Position numbers and translations under genes: made by a program. Below the pieces are notes generated by a model. It was given only the letters and a program-made list of their open reading frames with translations. It did no database searches and was not told the origin of the DNA. Source: Limanda limanda (lineage: Eukaryota > Chordata > Actinopteri > Pleuronectiformes > Pleuronectidae). Taken from it: DNA of 64,000 bases. Every line of letters starts with the position of its first letter. The first letter of the stretch is position 1. This document shows, piece after piece, positions 11,832-23,121 of this stretch. The stretch spans positions 3,637,906-3,701,905 of the forward strand of contig NC_083649.1 of assembly GCF_963576545.1 (NCBI RefSeq), in the 5' to 3' direction.

Positions 11832-11840
11832 GCATAATTA
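11832..11840 (+). promoter_or_regulatory. Brn3/POU4-like binding site upstream of pou4f1
   Basis: GCATAATTA matches the core of the known POU4 recognition sequence (GCATAATTAAT type). It lies about 280 bp before the TATA-like box. Brn3a is known to autoregulate in mammals, so a self-binding site is plausible; that link is inference. Confidence 0.35.
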
Positions 11841-12048
11841 CAGGAGAATTAAACATGCACACTTTTATTCTTCTATTTCACTGACTTTATTCATTTCTTA
11901 AATCTTCATGTCTCAGGTTCATCCTCCTCCTCACGCACTGTTGATTTCTCGTTTTTTAACAGTGCATCCTCTCTTCCTCGTTGTCTCCGCCACGCACAGC
12001 CGTGCACGCCTGGAGGGGGCGTGTCTACACCCGTGTAGCCCTGCTGTG

Positions 12049-12125
12049 ATTGGTGCAGGGCTCGCCACGGAGGGAGTGAGCATGGACCAATGAGGAGGAG
12101 GCAGGCGGCACTGGTCGGATATAGG
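12049..12125 (+). promoter_or_regulatory. pou4f1: pou4f1 core promoter
   Basis: An inverted CCAAT box (ATTGG, 12049-12053), a direct CCAAT box (12087-12091) and a TATA-like GATATAGG (12118-12125) are spaced as in a focused promoter. A GC-box-like GGGGGCGTG lies near 12015. Transcription would start near 12148-12155, giving a 5' UTR of about 245 nt. Confidence 0.55.
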
Positions 12126-12148
12126 CGCTGGAGGCGGAGAGCATCTTT

Positions 12149-12397
12149 ATGATAGAAGTGTCCGAGGGAGAAGGAGACAGGAGATCTACGGGAGCCCAGG
12201 AGTTACCTCTCCTCCTTTTCCTCTGTTTTTTTAAACCTCAACCTGTTTTCCTCCTGATTCGCGTTCGACTTTTCGTTCAATCCGACTCGTCTGCGTCTGG
12301 TTTTCTCTCCTCCGAGGCGTTTCTTTATAGAACTCAAGCAGCACGGAATCGAAACAGGAACGACGGACAACGAGCTTCCCTACAAAATTCTGCAATC
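12149..12397 (+). other. pou4f1: pou4f1 5' UTR, open in frame with the CDS
   Basis: The reading frame of the pou4f1 start stays open upstream for 83 codons to an ATG at 12149. That ATG has a poor context (TTT before it) and falls at or beside the predicted transcription start, so it is probably not used. The translated upstream part has no domain I recognise, whereas the protein from 12398 begins exactly as known Pou4f1 proteins do. Confidence 0.55.
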
Positions 12398-12517
12398 ATG
12401 ATGTCGATGAACAGCAAACAGCCTTTCAGTATGCACCCGATGCTGCACGAACCCAAGTACGCTCCTCTGCACTCCAGCTCGGAGGCCATCCGCAGGGCCT
12501 GCCTGCCCAACCCGTCG
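12398..12517 (+). CDS. pou4f1: pou4f1 coding exon 1
   Basis: Forty codons from ATG at 12398 (A at -3) to TCG at 12515-12517, phase 0, followed by donor GTGAGT at 12518. It encodes the conserved Brn3 N-terminus, with LHSSSEAIRRACLP near residues 24-37. A second ATG directly follows and a third is codon 4, as in other family members. Confidence 0.95.
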
Positions 12518-14710
12518 GTGAGTCCACACACACATCCTCATATCCACTGAAAAACTTCATGTCAAAATACAGTGAGGAAAAGTTATACGATAAGTTGTGA
12601 AAAAGCACTTTTAAATGTCATCTTTCACAAGTTAAATATCAGATGTTGGAGGTTTTAATTATTACGCACAGACGCACCCTGCAGGACTTTGAATTGTGCC
12701 TTAACGAATTTTGATTCATATATATTTATTCTAAATTGTTTCGTAGAATTAAAACCAGGTCTCAGTTTAATAAACTCTTAAAATAATAGAAAATGTGTTG
12801 TTCCAATTAAGGAAAAACACTTAATTGGATCATCAGGAAGAGTTTGGACGTTGCAACGAAAATAAAATAGTGTAACGGTTAAAAAATGACCAGGGGAGAA
12901 TGATTAAATAAAGAACAAACCGTGTAAAACAAACGATTTAAAACAGGATGGATTAGAAAACACCAGAAAGGAAAACAGCGAGTGAGACAATCTGTTCACT
13001 TCGAAATGAAACTCCTTTTCGCCGAGAAGCCAAATCCTGTTATTCAGAGAGAAGCTGTTTGAAAAGATGAAGCAGGACGAGAAGCTGCGTGGATTCTCTC
13101 CCAACGCGTGTTATCTCATATTGTCCCATTCATATTCTAACTCACACCCGTCTCATTTCATTGTCCGCAGAAATTATTCAGGAGATCGTAAATATTAATT
13201 TTAAATGAATATCCATACACGCGGACACACTCGAGGCGTCGGACGCGTCCACAGTGATCGAGTTACATCGGAATTAAATCGGGGTTAAATGTGGGAGATT
13301 CAATTTTTGGTTTATTTTAAAGATTTTGCATGAATTAAAATTGCAATTATGGAATTTAGGTTTTTAAAATCTACAGAAGTTACAGATTGGAAACATCTCA
13401 ACGCTATTTATCTGCTTTATTTACCAGTTTTAAAAGTTTTAGTTTCATAGCGTCTCACAAATAAGAAAGATCGTGCACAATTATACAATTTACAAATAAT
13501 TAAACTTTGTTTATTCATCATGCAGAAAATAATGCAGTTTCATATATAAACAGAAGGAAACTAATATTAGTCACAAACACAAATTTCTGCAGGGAAATGA
13601 AAATGAATTGAACTTGAGGATGATCCGTGCGTAAAAGAACGAGTTTGCACGATGGAGATTACTTTAAATTGGTTATTCTTTATTGTATATTCGATATTCT
13701 ATATTCTTTATTCTTTATTCTATATTCTTTATTCTATATTCTTTATTCTATATTGCTCTCTGACTCTGGCTCTTCTCCTCCTTCAGCTCCAGGGGAACAT
13801 CTTCGCCGGCTTCGATGAGACCTTGCTGCAGAGAGCCGAGGCTCTGGCCGCCGTGGACATCGTGGCCCAGAAGAGTCACCCGTTCAAACCCGACGCCACC
13901 TACCACACCATGACCACCATGACCAGCATGACCTGCACCCCCACCTCCTCCTCGGGCCACCTGCACCACCCGTCCGTGCTCACCTCGCACCACCACCCGG
14001 TGCACCACCACCAGGGGTCGCAGGGCCTGGACGGCGACCTGCTGGACCACCTGACCCCGGGCATCTCCCTGGGAGGCATGGCCGGCTCGGACGTGTGCTC
14101 CTCCTCGCACAGCCACGCCGCCCACATGTCTGCCATCAACCACATGCAGCACCACCACCACCAGCAGTCCATGAACATGCACCAGCACGGCCTGGGGTCC
14201 CACGGCTCCCTGGGGGGCTCCGGCGGGGACGTGGAGCCCGACCCCCGGGAGCTGGAGTCCTTCGCGGAGAGGTTCAAACAGAGGCGGATCAAACTGGGGG
14301 TGACCCAGGCGGACGTGGGCTCGGCCCTGGCCAACCTGAAGATCCCCGGGGTGGGCTGCCTGAGCCAGAGCACCATCTGCAGGTTCGAGTCCCTCACGCT
14401 GTCGCACAACAACATGGTGGCCCTGAAGCCCATCCTGGAGGCCTGGCTGGAGGAGGCCGAGCGGGCCCAGCGGGAGAAGATGAACAAGCCGGAGATCTTC
14501 AACGGAGGAGACAAGAAGAGGAAACGCACGTCCATCGCGGCCCCGGAGAAGAGGTCTCTGGAGGCCTACTTCGCGGTGCAGCCCAGGCCCTCGTCCGAGA
14601 AGATCGCAGCCATCGCCGAGAAGCTGGACCTGAAGAAGAACGTGGTCCGGGTTTGGTTTTGCAATCAGAGGCAAAAGCAGAAACGAATGAAGTTTTCTGC
14701 GACGCACTAA
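12398..14710 (+). CDS. pou4f1: POU class 4 homeobox 1 transcription factor (Brn3a), two coding exons
   Basis: This gene encodes a nuclear DNA-binding transcription factor of the POU-IV family, which drives differentiation and survival of sensory, retinal ganglion and brainstem neurons. Joining 12398-12517 to 13787-14710 gives 347 residues. The N-terminus is MMSMNSKQPF; the POU-IV box region around residues 54-82 includes RAEALAAVDIV and HPFKPDATYHTM. His-rich low-complexity stretches lie at about 107-116 and 159-167. The POU-specific domain covers about 192-266 and the POU homeodomain about 284-342, with recognition helix WFCNQRQ at 330-336. The protein ends KFSATH. The AVQPRP homeodomain variant and KFSAT end favour Pou4f1 over Pou4f2/3, which have AIQPRP and KYSA. 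It is shorter than human POU4F1 (about 420 residues) because the Gly/Ala tracts are absent. Start chosen by family match. Confidence 0.95.
12518..13786 (+). other. pou4f1: pou4f1 intron 1
   Basis: A phase-0 intron of 1,269 bp, GTGAGT to CTCCTTCAG. It is AT-rich, with a (TATTCT)n-like run at 13685-13752 just before the pyrimidine tract. The position matches the single intron of vertebrate POU4 genes. No further gene is seen inside it; the minus frame at 12904-13104 has no support. Confidence 0.9.
13787..14710 (+). CDS. pou4f1: pou4f1 coding exon 2
   Basis: A phase-0 exon from LQGNIFAGFD to the stop TAA at 14708-14710, 307 residues. It is strongly GC-rich at third positions, which leaves long antisense and +1 frames open; these are shadows. 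Within the POU-specific domain, Cys231, Val251 and Glu258 replace Ser, Ile and Gln of mammalian POU4F1, which I believe is usual in fish Pou4f1. Homeodomain and nuclear localisation basic cluster (KKRKR, about 283-287) are intact. Confidence 0.95.
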   Translation, partial: LQGNIFAGFDETLLQRAEALAAVDIVAQKSHPFKPDATYHTMTTMTSMTCTPTSSSGHLHHPSVLTSHHHPVHHHQGSQGLDGDLLDHLTPGISLGGMAGSDVCSSSHSHAAHMSAINHMQHHHHQQSMNMHQHGLGSHGSLGGSGGDVEPDPRELESFAERFKQRRIKLGVTQADVGSALANLKIPGVGCLSQSTICRFESLTLSHNNMVALKPILEAWLEEAERAQREKMNKPEIFNGGDKKRKRTSIAAPEKRSLEAYFAVQPRPSSEKIAAIAEKLDLKKNVVRVWFCNQRQKQKRMKFSATH

Positions 14711-16147
14711 GATGACTTATGGGGGGGTGGTTCACACAAAGACAAAACCAGAGACAAGCTGCTGCTGCTGTCAGAAGAAGAAACAAGGTACACCGTTGTG
14801 CCTTCTCAGCACTTAGAACATAAATATCATTTAATCCAGTTTCATTTAATATTTTAGTCTCTGAATTTGGCTCCTGAAATGAAAAAGCATCCAACACATG
14901 AGATGCAGCATCACCTCCTTAATTAACTCTTATTGTATTAAATATAATAAATCATATTTCCTGGACCCGAACTCGACCGAGTGTCTCGTCCGGTCCGATC
15001 AGTGTTGTCCAACAAGGAGCAGCTTTCCACAGCCATGTGCCTGATCTTCTTCCGGTTGTGGAAAACGACGTCACCGAAAGTATTCAACATCTGGATGTGG
15101 GACACTCCGCAAAACAAACATCTGGATTCAACGGTGTACCTGTTTTATTTTGAAAAATGCTAAATCTGACAGGGGGGACACGGACTCAACATCTGGAGGG
15201 ACAATGATGTTTCATTCATATGGCAATTATTGTACAAATAAATGAAGAATAATAACGACAAAGGGGGAATCGAGGGATAACTGTGATTATCCTCTTTAGC
15301 TTTTTTTATATTTATCATTGTACATATCTGTGAATATACGTGGCACCGGAAGCTCGTTGAGATGTATTGAAAATGTTTTTCGCTGTCTTTTCTCCTGCAG
15401 GTGAACCACAACACATTTTAAAAACACAAAAAATTAAGAAAGAACAAGTTGTGTAGTGGTTGAATGACATGAGGCACAAAAAGTTAACCGTGATCCGTTG
15501 CATGGTTTACTCGTCAGAGGGGGAGGGAGGGGGAGGGAGAAAGGGAGGAAGTGGGGGGGTGAATGCATTGCAATAAGAAGAAAAACACAAACACACGCAC
15601 GAACACACACATTCACACGGTGTAGCTGTGTGTCTACCTCATTACGCAAGTGTTGGCACGTTCATGGTGATTTTAAAACACACACACACACACACACACT
15701 TCCCCCCCCTCCTTCACACACACACACACACACACGTTGTAAAAGACCAGTAGCATCTTTTTATTAATTTCTTGATTTGTGTTATTTTATTTTTCTTTGT
15801 TGGTGAATTAGGCCGATAGAAGAATCACTGATGTGTAACCCTGTTGTATGTTCACTGCAATGATGCTCTGACAATCAAATTATTATTATTATTATTATTA
15901 TTAGGTTGTGGATCTCCCCCCTTTTTTGTGTCCTCATGAAAACCAGTTGTTGCATTTTATTATCATTATTATAATAATGTGAATTATTATAATCATCACT
16001 GACACCTTTGTGGAGTGCACTTTGTAGATATTCCGATGAAGGGAAATAGTCGGCCTTATTTATACATATTTTTTCACCACTTCTGAGAATTTAAGTTAAG
16101 TTGTTTTTGTTGTTATGTTTTTAGTATTTTTTTTTTCTTTTACGATG

Positions 16148-16181
16148 CCCTTATTTATTTATTGCCTATTTATTTATTTTG
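16148..16181 (+). promoter_or_regulatory. pou4f1: AU-rich element cluster in pou4f1 3' UTR
   Basis: Repeated TTATTTATTTATTG and CTATTTATTTATTT, giving at least four overlapping ATTTA motifs. Such clusters commonly shorten mRNA life, in keeping with a tightly controlled developmental regulator. Confidence 0.5.
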
Positions 16182-16280
16182 GAGAAGAAGATACAAAAAA
16201 AAAAAAAAAAAAAAAAGGAGAAACCTATTTCATTTGTGAAAGTGTGCTTTAAATGTGTCTGTGTAAGCGACAGAAGCTGA

Positions 16281-16286
16281 AATAAA
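16281..16286 (+). terminator. pou4f1: Distal poly(A) signal of pou4f1
   Basis: AATAAA about 65 nt after an A-rich tract, followed by GT/T-rich sequence (GCACGTTTTACTTC). Chosen as the main end because it follows the AU-rich elements; an earlier AATAAA at 15237-15242 is a possible proximal site. Confidence 0.5.
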
Positions 16287-16507
16287 CCGTGCACGTTTTA
16301 CTTCATCCTCTGAAGGAGTCTCTTTGCAAAACAGGAAACCGGGTTCAAGTCTCACAGGAAGTGGAACCTTCACTTTAAAGTGGAACAGTGTGAAATCTGA
16401 ATAAACCTCCCAGCTTTACATCAGCAGAGGTGTTAATGCTCTGTAGATTCACAGGAGATGGATTTTAATGGACAAGTGCAATGTGAGCTGTGAGTGGGTC
16501 TTTGGAT

Positions 16508-16561
16508 TCAGTGGGAGGGGGGGGGGACAGGGGTTGAGGAGGGGGGAGGAGGAGGGGGGGT
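16508..16561 (+). repeat. G-run cluster with G-quadruplex potential
   Basis: At least four runs of four or more G (10, 4, 6 and 7 long) within 55 bp on the plus strand, just downstream of pou4f1. Intervening DNA from 16306 is AT-rich with no gene. A short AGGGACAGATGA-type repeat follows at about 16700-16765. Confidence 0.7.
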
Positions 16562-16765
16562 GAGCAGCTGCTGCTCTGAAACAGGAGAAGCCTGGAGGTG
16601 AAGGAGCTCCGCCTGAAAGCTGCTTTCCCAGCTCCGATGAATAGGACTTGATACTTGAGTGACTCTAATATTGATCAACGCTGCCCGGTGTCTGAAGCCG
16701 GGACACATGAGGGACAGAGGGACAGATGAAGGGACAGATGAGGGACACATGAAGGGACAGAGGCC

Positions 16766-18243
16766 TTGTATCCAACGCCTTATCAGTTTCTAACAAACAT
16801 CAGAGAAAGACCGTGCAACAGCCTGTTCTCAAAACTTAGACAAACTTGAAAAGGGAAAAGAAAACTCTTGCGTTAATTAGCAATAAAGAGAAATGAAGAA
16901 GTGAACTCTGTTGGACTCTGGTTTCATCAGCTTCCCGTGTCCCTGAAGGTTCCGGCTCCAAGCAGCTGAAACAAGTTTAAAACCCATGAGAGAAAAAGAC
17001 TTTAAGAGGAAATGAGAAAGACAGAACAGGGCCGCAGTTAAGACTTTTAGAGATCCTCCGGTTGTGGGTCCCCTGGTGCTCCACGCAACACCCAGACAAA
17101 ATTTTTTACATGAATTATTCCTCAGTTGCTGGTTATTATCCATCTCTGTGAATTCAGTTTCACAAAATGAGCAGCTCAATGATATTTAAAGCATTTTACT
17201 CGCTGACAGGAATAAGAATCTGCTGTTGAAAACCTCATCCTCCTCAGCTACAGATATTAATATACAATATATTTAAAAGGTGAACTGCAAATCCTCTTTC
17301 AACTGTGGATTGTTGAGGTTAAAATACTTTTTAAATGTATATAAATAAATAGAAAACCTTGCGAATACAAATATGAATAGAAATTGAATCCGAAGTTTCT
17401 TTTGCCCTAAAACAGTTTATCAAAGTGTGTGTACATTTCACATCTGCTTCAAGTTCACTCATTCATTGATTAGTGACCAGTGGAAACTTCTGTCACCTAC
17501 TGAGCTGAAAATGAAAAGTTCCTGTTCTGCTGCAAAGATGATGAGTCAGAGCAACAACAACAAATAAGACCAAAATATATATTTCAACTTTTATTCTGAG
17601 GGTACAAAATAAAATAAAATTGATATTGCTCATAGAAGTAGTTCCAAGTTACTCAAAGAAGCTACACATGACGAATCAATGCTGAATAAAATATTTAAAC
17701 AAATCAACATTGTCTAAGTTTTAGGACAAAATTGATAAACTCAAACCATGAATGTACAAAATGTACCTTCACAATAAGAGCATACACTCCTGTGCTTGAA
17801 TCGTAACTGTTTTTTAGAGGGTCTTGAGAAGCAGAAACAAAAAGAGAAACTCTGATATTAGTAAATCACAAATCGATTAATGTGAATAATGAGTGTGCAT
17901 TCTGAAATCTGACTCTAGATGGGAAAATTTAAATCTAAACCCCAACTTTTCTAATTTAGTCTTAAAATGAAACCATCCATGGGAACCTCTCCCACTTTCT
18001 GTGTGTACTTCATAAACATCCAGATATTTACTAGTATTGTTCGGCTCATCAGGTGGTTTCGGGCCCATGAACTCGTTATTAATGAATAATAAATATCAGC
18101 CGTTATGATACTATTGATTTCCGCCTGTGTTTGTTAAGAAGCAGCTCTTCTCTGTCGTACAACAGCAGCTCTGGCCCCCGATCCCCTCAGAGGAACACGA
18201 TAAAGACCCTTCAGAGCAGAGGGTCCCAACCTGGGGCCCGGGG
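16766..18243. other. Intergenic, no supported gene
   Basis: AT-rich DNA. The minus frame at 16877-17179 and the small frames around 17877-18350 have no domain or splice context. GAGGGTCCCAACCTGGGG near 18219-18236 resembles the end of a hAT-Charlie element but its partner end was not found. Confidence 0.4.
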
Positions 18244-18315
18244 GCCGCTGGGGGTCCGGGAGCCGCTGGGGGGCCGGGAGCCGCTGGGGGGCCGGTAGCC
18301 GCCGGGGGTCCGCGA
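18244..18315. repeat. GC-rich minisatellite, 18-bp unit, four copies
   Basis: Four copies of a CCGCTGGGGG(G/T)CCGGGAG-type unit at 18-bp spacing (CCGC at 18245, 18263, 18281, 18299). The proline/alanine frames across it (PAAPG-type) are repeat products. Confidence 0.85.
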
Positions 18316-19074
18316 TGGAGGACCCAGGAGGTCCAGGGCCGAATGAACAAATGAGCTTCTCACATTTTATTATGATGTTTGCAGATGAGAGGATGAGGAA
18401 ATAACAGGAAATTTCCACTTTTCTCTTTGGTGACTTTTAGATTTAGAGCAAATTAATCCTCTTGTTCATAATTTTATAATTTTGAAGCCTGATTAAAATA
18501 ATGTTGATGTTTAATATACAGAACTTAAAGTAAATGGTTTTATTTAAATCAAATATACTCTTATATACATAATTAAACATGTTTAAATTCCCTTAATGCA
18601 TCTTTCAATAAAGAAAAACTAGACAAGATTAGACAAAACTAATCTACATGTGAAATTTAAAGAAGTTGATAATATTGAAAAGACATAGATTAAATGAGAT
18701 TCAAATATTTTTTCAAACAATTTTTGCTTTCTGAAATGTGTTTGACAAATGTTTTAATATCACGTGTAACACATGTGAACCTATAATTAAAGTCTTACCT
18801 CATGTTTAACCTGTTTCACTTTATTAATCTATATATTTAAGTCGAGGGAAGGAAAACACGAATGAGCATTCGTCAATATTTACAGATATAGTTTTTTTGT
18901 GCCCAGCAGACAGTGGCTGACATGTTGGTCTATAACAAAGAATGTAGTACATGGCTTCATCAAAGTTTAATCATGGAGCTGCTCTCCAGTTGAAGCCTAT
19001 AAATTATATATAATTGACCGTGTAATCAATGTGAACAGTGTATCAAGTTTTCCTCAGACAAAGTGACGGAATGC
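18316..19074. other. Intergenic, no supported gene
   Basis: Very AT-rich DNA with no frame, repeat or motif that stands out. Confidence 0.5.
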
Positions 19075-19145
19075 AGATTCAGAACCCGGGATTCAAACCT
19101 TCAACCTCCTTGTGATGCAACGCCACGCAGCACCTGCACAGTTTG
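19075..19145 (-). mobile_element. Degenerate tRNA-derived SINE head
   Basis: The minus strand carries GGTGCTGCGTGGCGTTGCAT, then CACAAGGAGGTTGAAGG and a B-box-like GGTTTGAATCCC. This spacing resembles tRNA-derived SINE heads of fish. It lacks a clear tail or target-site duplication, so it is probably an old fragment. Confidence 0.35.
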
Positions 19146-19785
19146 AAACATCATGGTTTAATAATTGAGGACGACTGGATTGGTCGGGTGTTTTCCTCCA
19201 GACTCCGCCCCCTGCACGGCTCCTGTTGTTGTTGTGCATGAGCAGATAAAAGAGCTTCTCCCACGACAGCCCTGGTTAATTGTTTGATTTAAATAATTAA
19301 GAAATGGGAGGCCTGGTTTCCCTGTGTTCTCTCTCTCTCTCTGTGTGTGGGAGCCAAACAAGCTGAGATCCGACTGAAGGAGAGAAGACACTGTCTCAGT
19401 GGTTTGCTCTTCTTCAAGAGAGGAAGTGACGGGATAGACAACCTCTTTTGTTCAGGACCAAACCATCTGACTTTAAAAACACAAGATTATTGTCTTTAGG
19501 GAGAATAAGTGACCGAGTGGCCGAGAGTCACTCAGGAGTCTCGAACGTTTTACTGAAACCAATCAGGTTCATGCAAAATGACTTAAAAATCACGATTATC
19601 GTTGAAAGACGTATTGTTGTCAGGAGATGCAGAACGTTATAGAAATAATTGCACACTGTCTCAGCACAAGAGATAATACAACTTACAATATTTACAATGG
19701 TGGTCAGTGGAGAGTATACAGGTGAATCGTTTAACCAGATAAAAGTATAAGAAAGATACACAGACACGTTTATATTCTACTAATT

Positions 19786-20037
19786 TCACAGACCAGATAT
19801 AAAGATGGACGACATTACAGTGAAGCCAAAACACCTTGATCCCCCCCTAGAGGCCGGCTGCAGTACAGCAGCCTCCTCCATGTTAGCAGATGGGACATGG
19901 GGCCCAAACGGAAAAGTCAAAGTATCCGTCAGATTATTTCTTATCACACGATGAATGTATTTTTGTTTCTGATTTAGAAGCACTTTGAGCTGCATTTCTT
20001 GTATGAAAGGTGCTTTACAAATACAGTTTATTTTTTG
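19786..20037 (-). mobile_element. Fish interspersed repeat (CATGTCCCATCTG family), copy 1
   Basis: The minus strand reads CCATGTCCCATCTGCTAACA, then TGGAGGAGGCTG, CTGCAGCCGGCC and GATCAAGGTGTTTTGGCTTC. The same order appears on the plus strand at 56995-57110. The adjoining plus-strand end CTTGTATGAAAGGTGCTTTACAA (written here from 19998 to 20020 in two halves: CTTGTATGAAAGG, TGCTTTACAA) is a common fish repeat tail and may be a second element. Class unknown. Confidence 0.5.
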
Positions 20038-20680
20038 AATATATAGAAACGGGCTTGAGACATTTTAGCTTCATTTGTGCACAATGGGAAGAAGAATGGA
20101 GATGCATCACTGGTGATTCCCGGCTTCTCTCTATGAAACGTTCCCCTGCTGCTGCTCAGGTTTATTCTTTTCACATTTCACCGCCGGTGAGCGAACGAGC
20201 AGAAGCAGCAGATTTTTCATTTGCTCAGGTTTGAATCATCTTCCCTTGCAGCCGCTGATACAGAAATAGAGTATAACACCAGCCTCAAAACGGGCTTCAA
20301 TGCAACGCTGCTTCCCTGGTGCACCGACCATTCTGGTTTGAAAACATGCAGCTCAGACTCCTGCAGCACCGGGGGGAAGACACCGACTTCAAGTCATCTG
20401 GAAAGTGGTCTGCACGGCTCTGCCTTGTGATGGCACACCAGCCGCCCGGCAGGGAGCCCAATCTATACCAATCAGCGGTGGATGCTGTTAATTCCACTCT
20501 CGTTCAGATTACTCCATCCGCTGCTCTCCAGCTTGTGTGTTTTCCATGAAGCAAGGAAGCGCATTTTCATAAATAGACCTTGGCCGAGCGCTGCGGAGAT
20601 GAAATTTTAATGAAGCTCCGAGTCTTGAGTGCAGCACTGGGGCCTTGGAGAATCAGCCCTGTGTTACATTACTATGGCTT
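20038..20680. other. Intergenic; possible conserved block near 20570-20660
   Basis: No gene. The GC-balanced part at 20570-20660, with AATTTTAATGAAGC, stands out from the neighbouring DNA and could be a conserved noncoding element. A TGAATC/GCAGCAG-rich patch at 20140-20260 gives only short frames. Confidence 0.3.
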
Positions 20681-20686
20681 TCCCTC

Positions 20687-20884
20687 TCCCTCTCTCTCTC
20701 TCTCTGCCTCTCCCTCTCTCTCTCTCAAACACACTAATGCAAACATAGCTCCCCCCCCTCACCACCACACACACACACACACAGACACACACACACCCAC
20801 AGCCATGTTGCAGTGGTGCAGGGGGCAGCCGGTTGGGTATTGACAGGATGGCTGGAACGGGACCAGACTGAGGGGTGGGTGTGT

Positions 20885-20951
<67 letters not shown>

Positions 20952-21094
20952 GGGGATTAAGGAAAGCAGTGTGAGGGGGGGCAGTGAGTCTAATTTGTGT
21001 GTGGGGGAGTTTTTTGTCCAGTTATTTTTTTGATTGTATCATGGGGGGGATCGACCCCTGTTAGCGTTCCGTTATGGAGATGAAAACCAGCCAA

Positions 21095-21129
<35 letters not shown>

Positions 21130-21276
21130 AAACAAAAACACACACACACAAACACACACACACACACACACAGCGGAAGTGTTCAATTCTGTCAATGCAA
21201 TATTTATCAGCGACGTTCGTAGATAAACTTTCCTCTTCATCCTCTGAAAGGGTCTTCACTTTTTTGGGGAGACTAC

Positions 21277-21311
<35 letters not shown>

Positions 21312-21320
21312 CACACACAC
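20687..21320. repeat. Microsatellite cluster: (CT)n, (CA)n, (GT)n
   Basis: (CT)n at 20687-20726, CA at about 20767-20800, GT at 20879-20949, CA at 21096-21172 and CA at 21273-21320. GT on the plus strand followed by CA only about 150 bp away means a transcript could fold back on itself. Confidence 0.9.
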
Positions 21321-21542
21321 AAGGATACCAGCCTCACACTCTTCCTCATTTCCTCTTTCTGATGGTGTGCACCTCCACTCTGGGAGGTCAAAGGTCACAC
21401 TGATGTAAAGCATTTCAATCCACCAGAAAAACCAGGAAATGATTTACTGTAAAAATGTTTTTGGGTTTGGATTGGAGGCTGGCGATGGGGGAGTTGTGTG
21501 TCTGTGTGTGTGTCTGTGTGTGTCTGTGTGCGTGTACGTGAC

Positions 21543-21740
21543 GACATTATGCATATGAGGCGGTAATTAAAACATGGCGGTCGTAATTAGGAACATTGTA
21601 TAACTAATCAGGCCTAATGAGCACCGGGGCGGGCGAGGCGCTGATCAAACAGCCCAGTTATGAGGCCTAATGGGCGGGGAGCACGATGACGATCCCCCGG
21701 TCCACCAGCTCCGCTCCACAGGAGGATAATGAACTCAGAA
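21543..21740 (+). promoter_or_regulatory. Candidate conserved regulatory block downstream of pou4f1
   Basis: Octamer-like TTATGCATATGA (about 21547-21558), GGTAATTAAAAC, CGTAATTAGG and GGCCTAATGAGCACC, whose reverse strand contains GCTCATTAG, close to the Brn3 consensus GCTCATTAA. The block is of mixed GC content inside AT/CA-rich DNA. Regulatory role is inference. Confidence 0.3.
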
Positions 21741-22509
21741 TATCACGATAAATCAGTGGAATTATAATTATTGTTATAATTATTATTATTGTAATTATAT
21801 CGACTATTATTGGGGTTGTTATTACTATTATTACAGGTACGTTTATGTGTATAAACCAAACTGTTGCAGGATCCGCTGAATAAATTCCAGACGCGATGAA
21901 AAATGCAATGGCATGAATTATGGAAACCAAAACAATATCGTAGCAGAGATATCAATATTTACACAACAGGAATCCCACGTCATGGGAAAAAAACCTTTTT
22001 ATTTATTTGTATTCGTCTTCATCCCGCTGAAGAAGAGGAAATAAGAATTTACTGTGACAGGTTTATTTTTGTTTTTCTCACAGCTGATATATTGTCTTGT
22101 GTCATAAAAGCAAAATCCGAGTTGATATTTATGTTTGAATAAAAAGATGGCGGCTCTGTTTTGGGAAGTGAAGCAACTAAATGGAATTCGACGCTTTTTC
22201 GTTTCGTTATTGTTTTTTATGTGATTTATTAAAATGTCAGGTAAAAATAAAACCGATGCCTCTTCTCTCCAACCACACTATGGAATGATCATAGGTTAAA
22301 TAACCACGATTATTATTGTCATAATGAATAAATGAGCTCTGCCAGTCTGTGTGTGAACCACGAGTCTGATATTCAATTATAGAATACAACTTTAACTCGT
22401 ATTATTTCCGGCCTCTGTCTCGTTTTGAGTCAAGCTTCACGTTAAATATGCGATTTCAATTCGTATCAATAATGTAGCACAGAGTCGCCATTTAAATATT
22501 CATCCTGCG

Positions 22510-22510
<1 letters not shown>
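21741..22510. other. Intergenic, no supported gene
   Basis: A (TTA)-rich patch at 21768-21835, then AT-rich DNA. Frames of 70-87 codons here are low in complexity and unsupported. Confidence 0.5.

Positions 22511-22514
<4 letters not shown>

Positions 22515-22582
<68 letters not shown>
22515..22582. repeat. (CA)n microsatellite
   Basis: About 34 uninterrupted CA units. Confidence 0.98.
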
Positions 22583-22584
<2 letters not shown>

Positions 22585-23069
22585 TTGTGTAAAGTGAACA
22601 TGAGTCATGACTCTGGTAAAATAATGACAATAATAAAGAAAAGCCTGTCGCTGGTTCCATGTGCGCAACACGTAGTTTCTATTAAAAATACAGTGCACGA
22701 ATATAAGAACAGGCTTCACATGAGGCCTGCTGCGTGAGGAATTAATACTTCATTATTTTTCTACTTTATAATTATGTATTTTTATACTCTAGCCTATTTT
22801 TATTGAATTATAAATGTGAGAAATACATTTAATTGATTCTATAAATTACAAAATAAAACATAATTCCATAAAAGATATGAGGAGTAAAATTGTTTATATA
22901 AAAAAATCAAGTAAAACTACAACAAATAAAATAAATATAAAAACATTATTTTAATGGTTATGAGTATGTTTATGATTCTGATTATTTCAACGAGCATGTA
23001 TTATAATTAAATCCACTCCAGCAGTTTGTTGCTGGTCAGCAAAATGTTTGCTCTATTTCTCCCTCTGAC

Positions 23070-23086
23070 CCACACACACACACATG

Positions 23087-23121
<35 letters not shown>

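Larger units (their letters stand above)
14711..16305 (+). other. pou4f1: pou4f1 3' UTR
   Basis: Long AT-rich trailer with two candidate poly(A) signals: AATAAA at 15237-15242 and AATAAA at 16281-16286. Clustered ATTTA pentamers near 16148-16181 look like AU-rich destabilising elements. It also holds a (CA)n patch (15679-15735), (TTA)n at 15880-15904 and an A22 run at 16195-16216. The end is inferred from the second signal. Confidence 0.6.

Noticed and set aside
13748..14707. 319-codon minus frame and 206/211-codon frames over pou4f1 exon 2
   Set aside because: They are shadows of the GC-rich third codon positions of exon 2; the sense frame encodes the complete POU domain protein.
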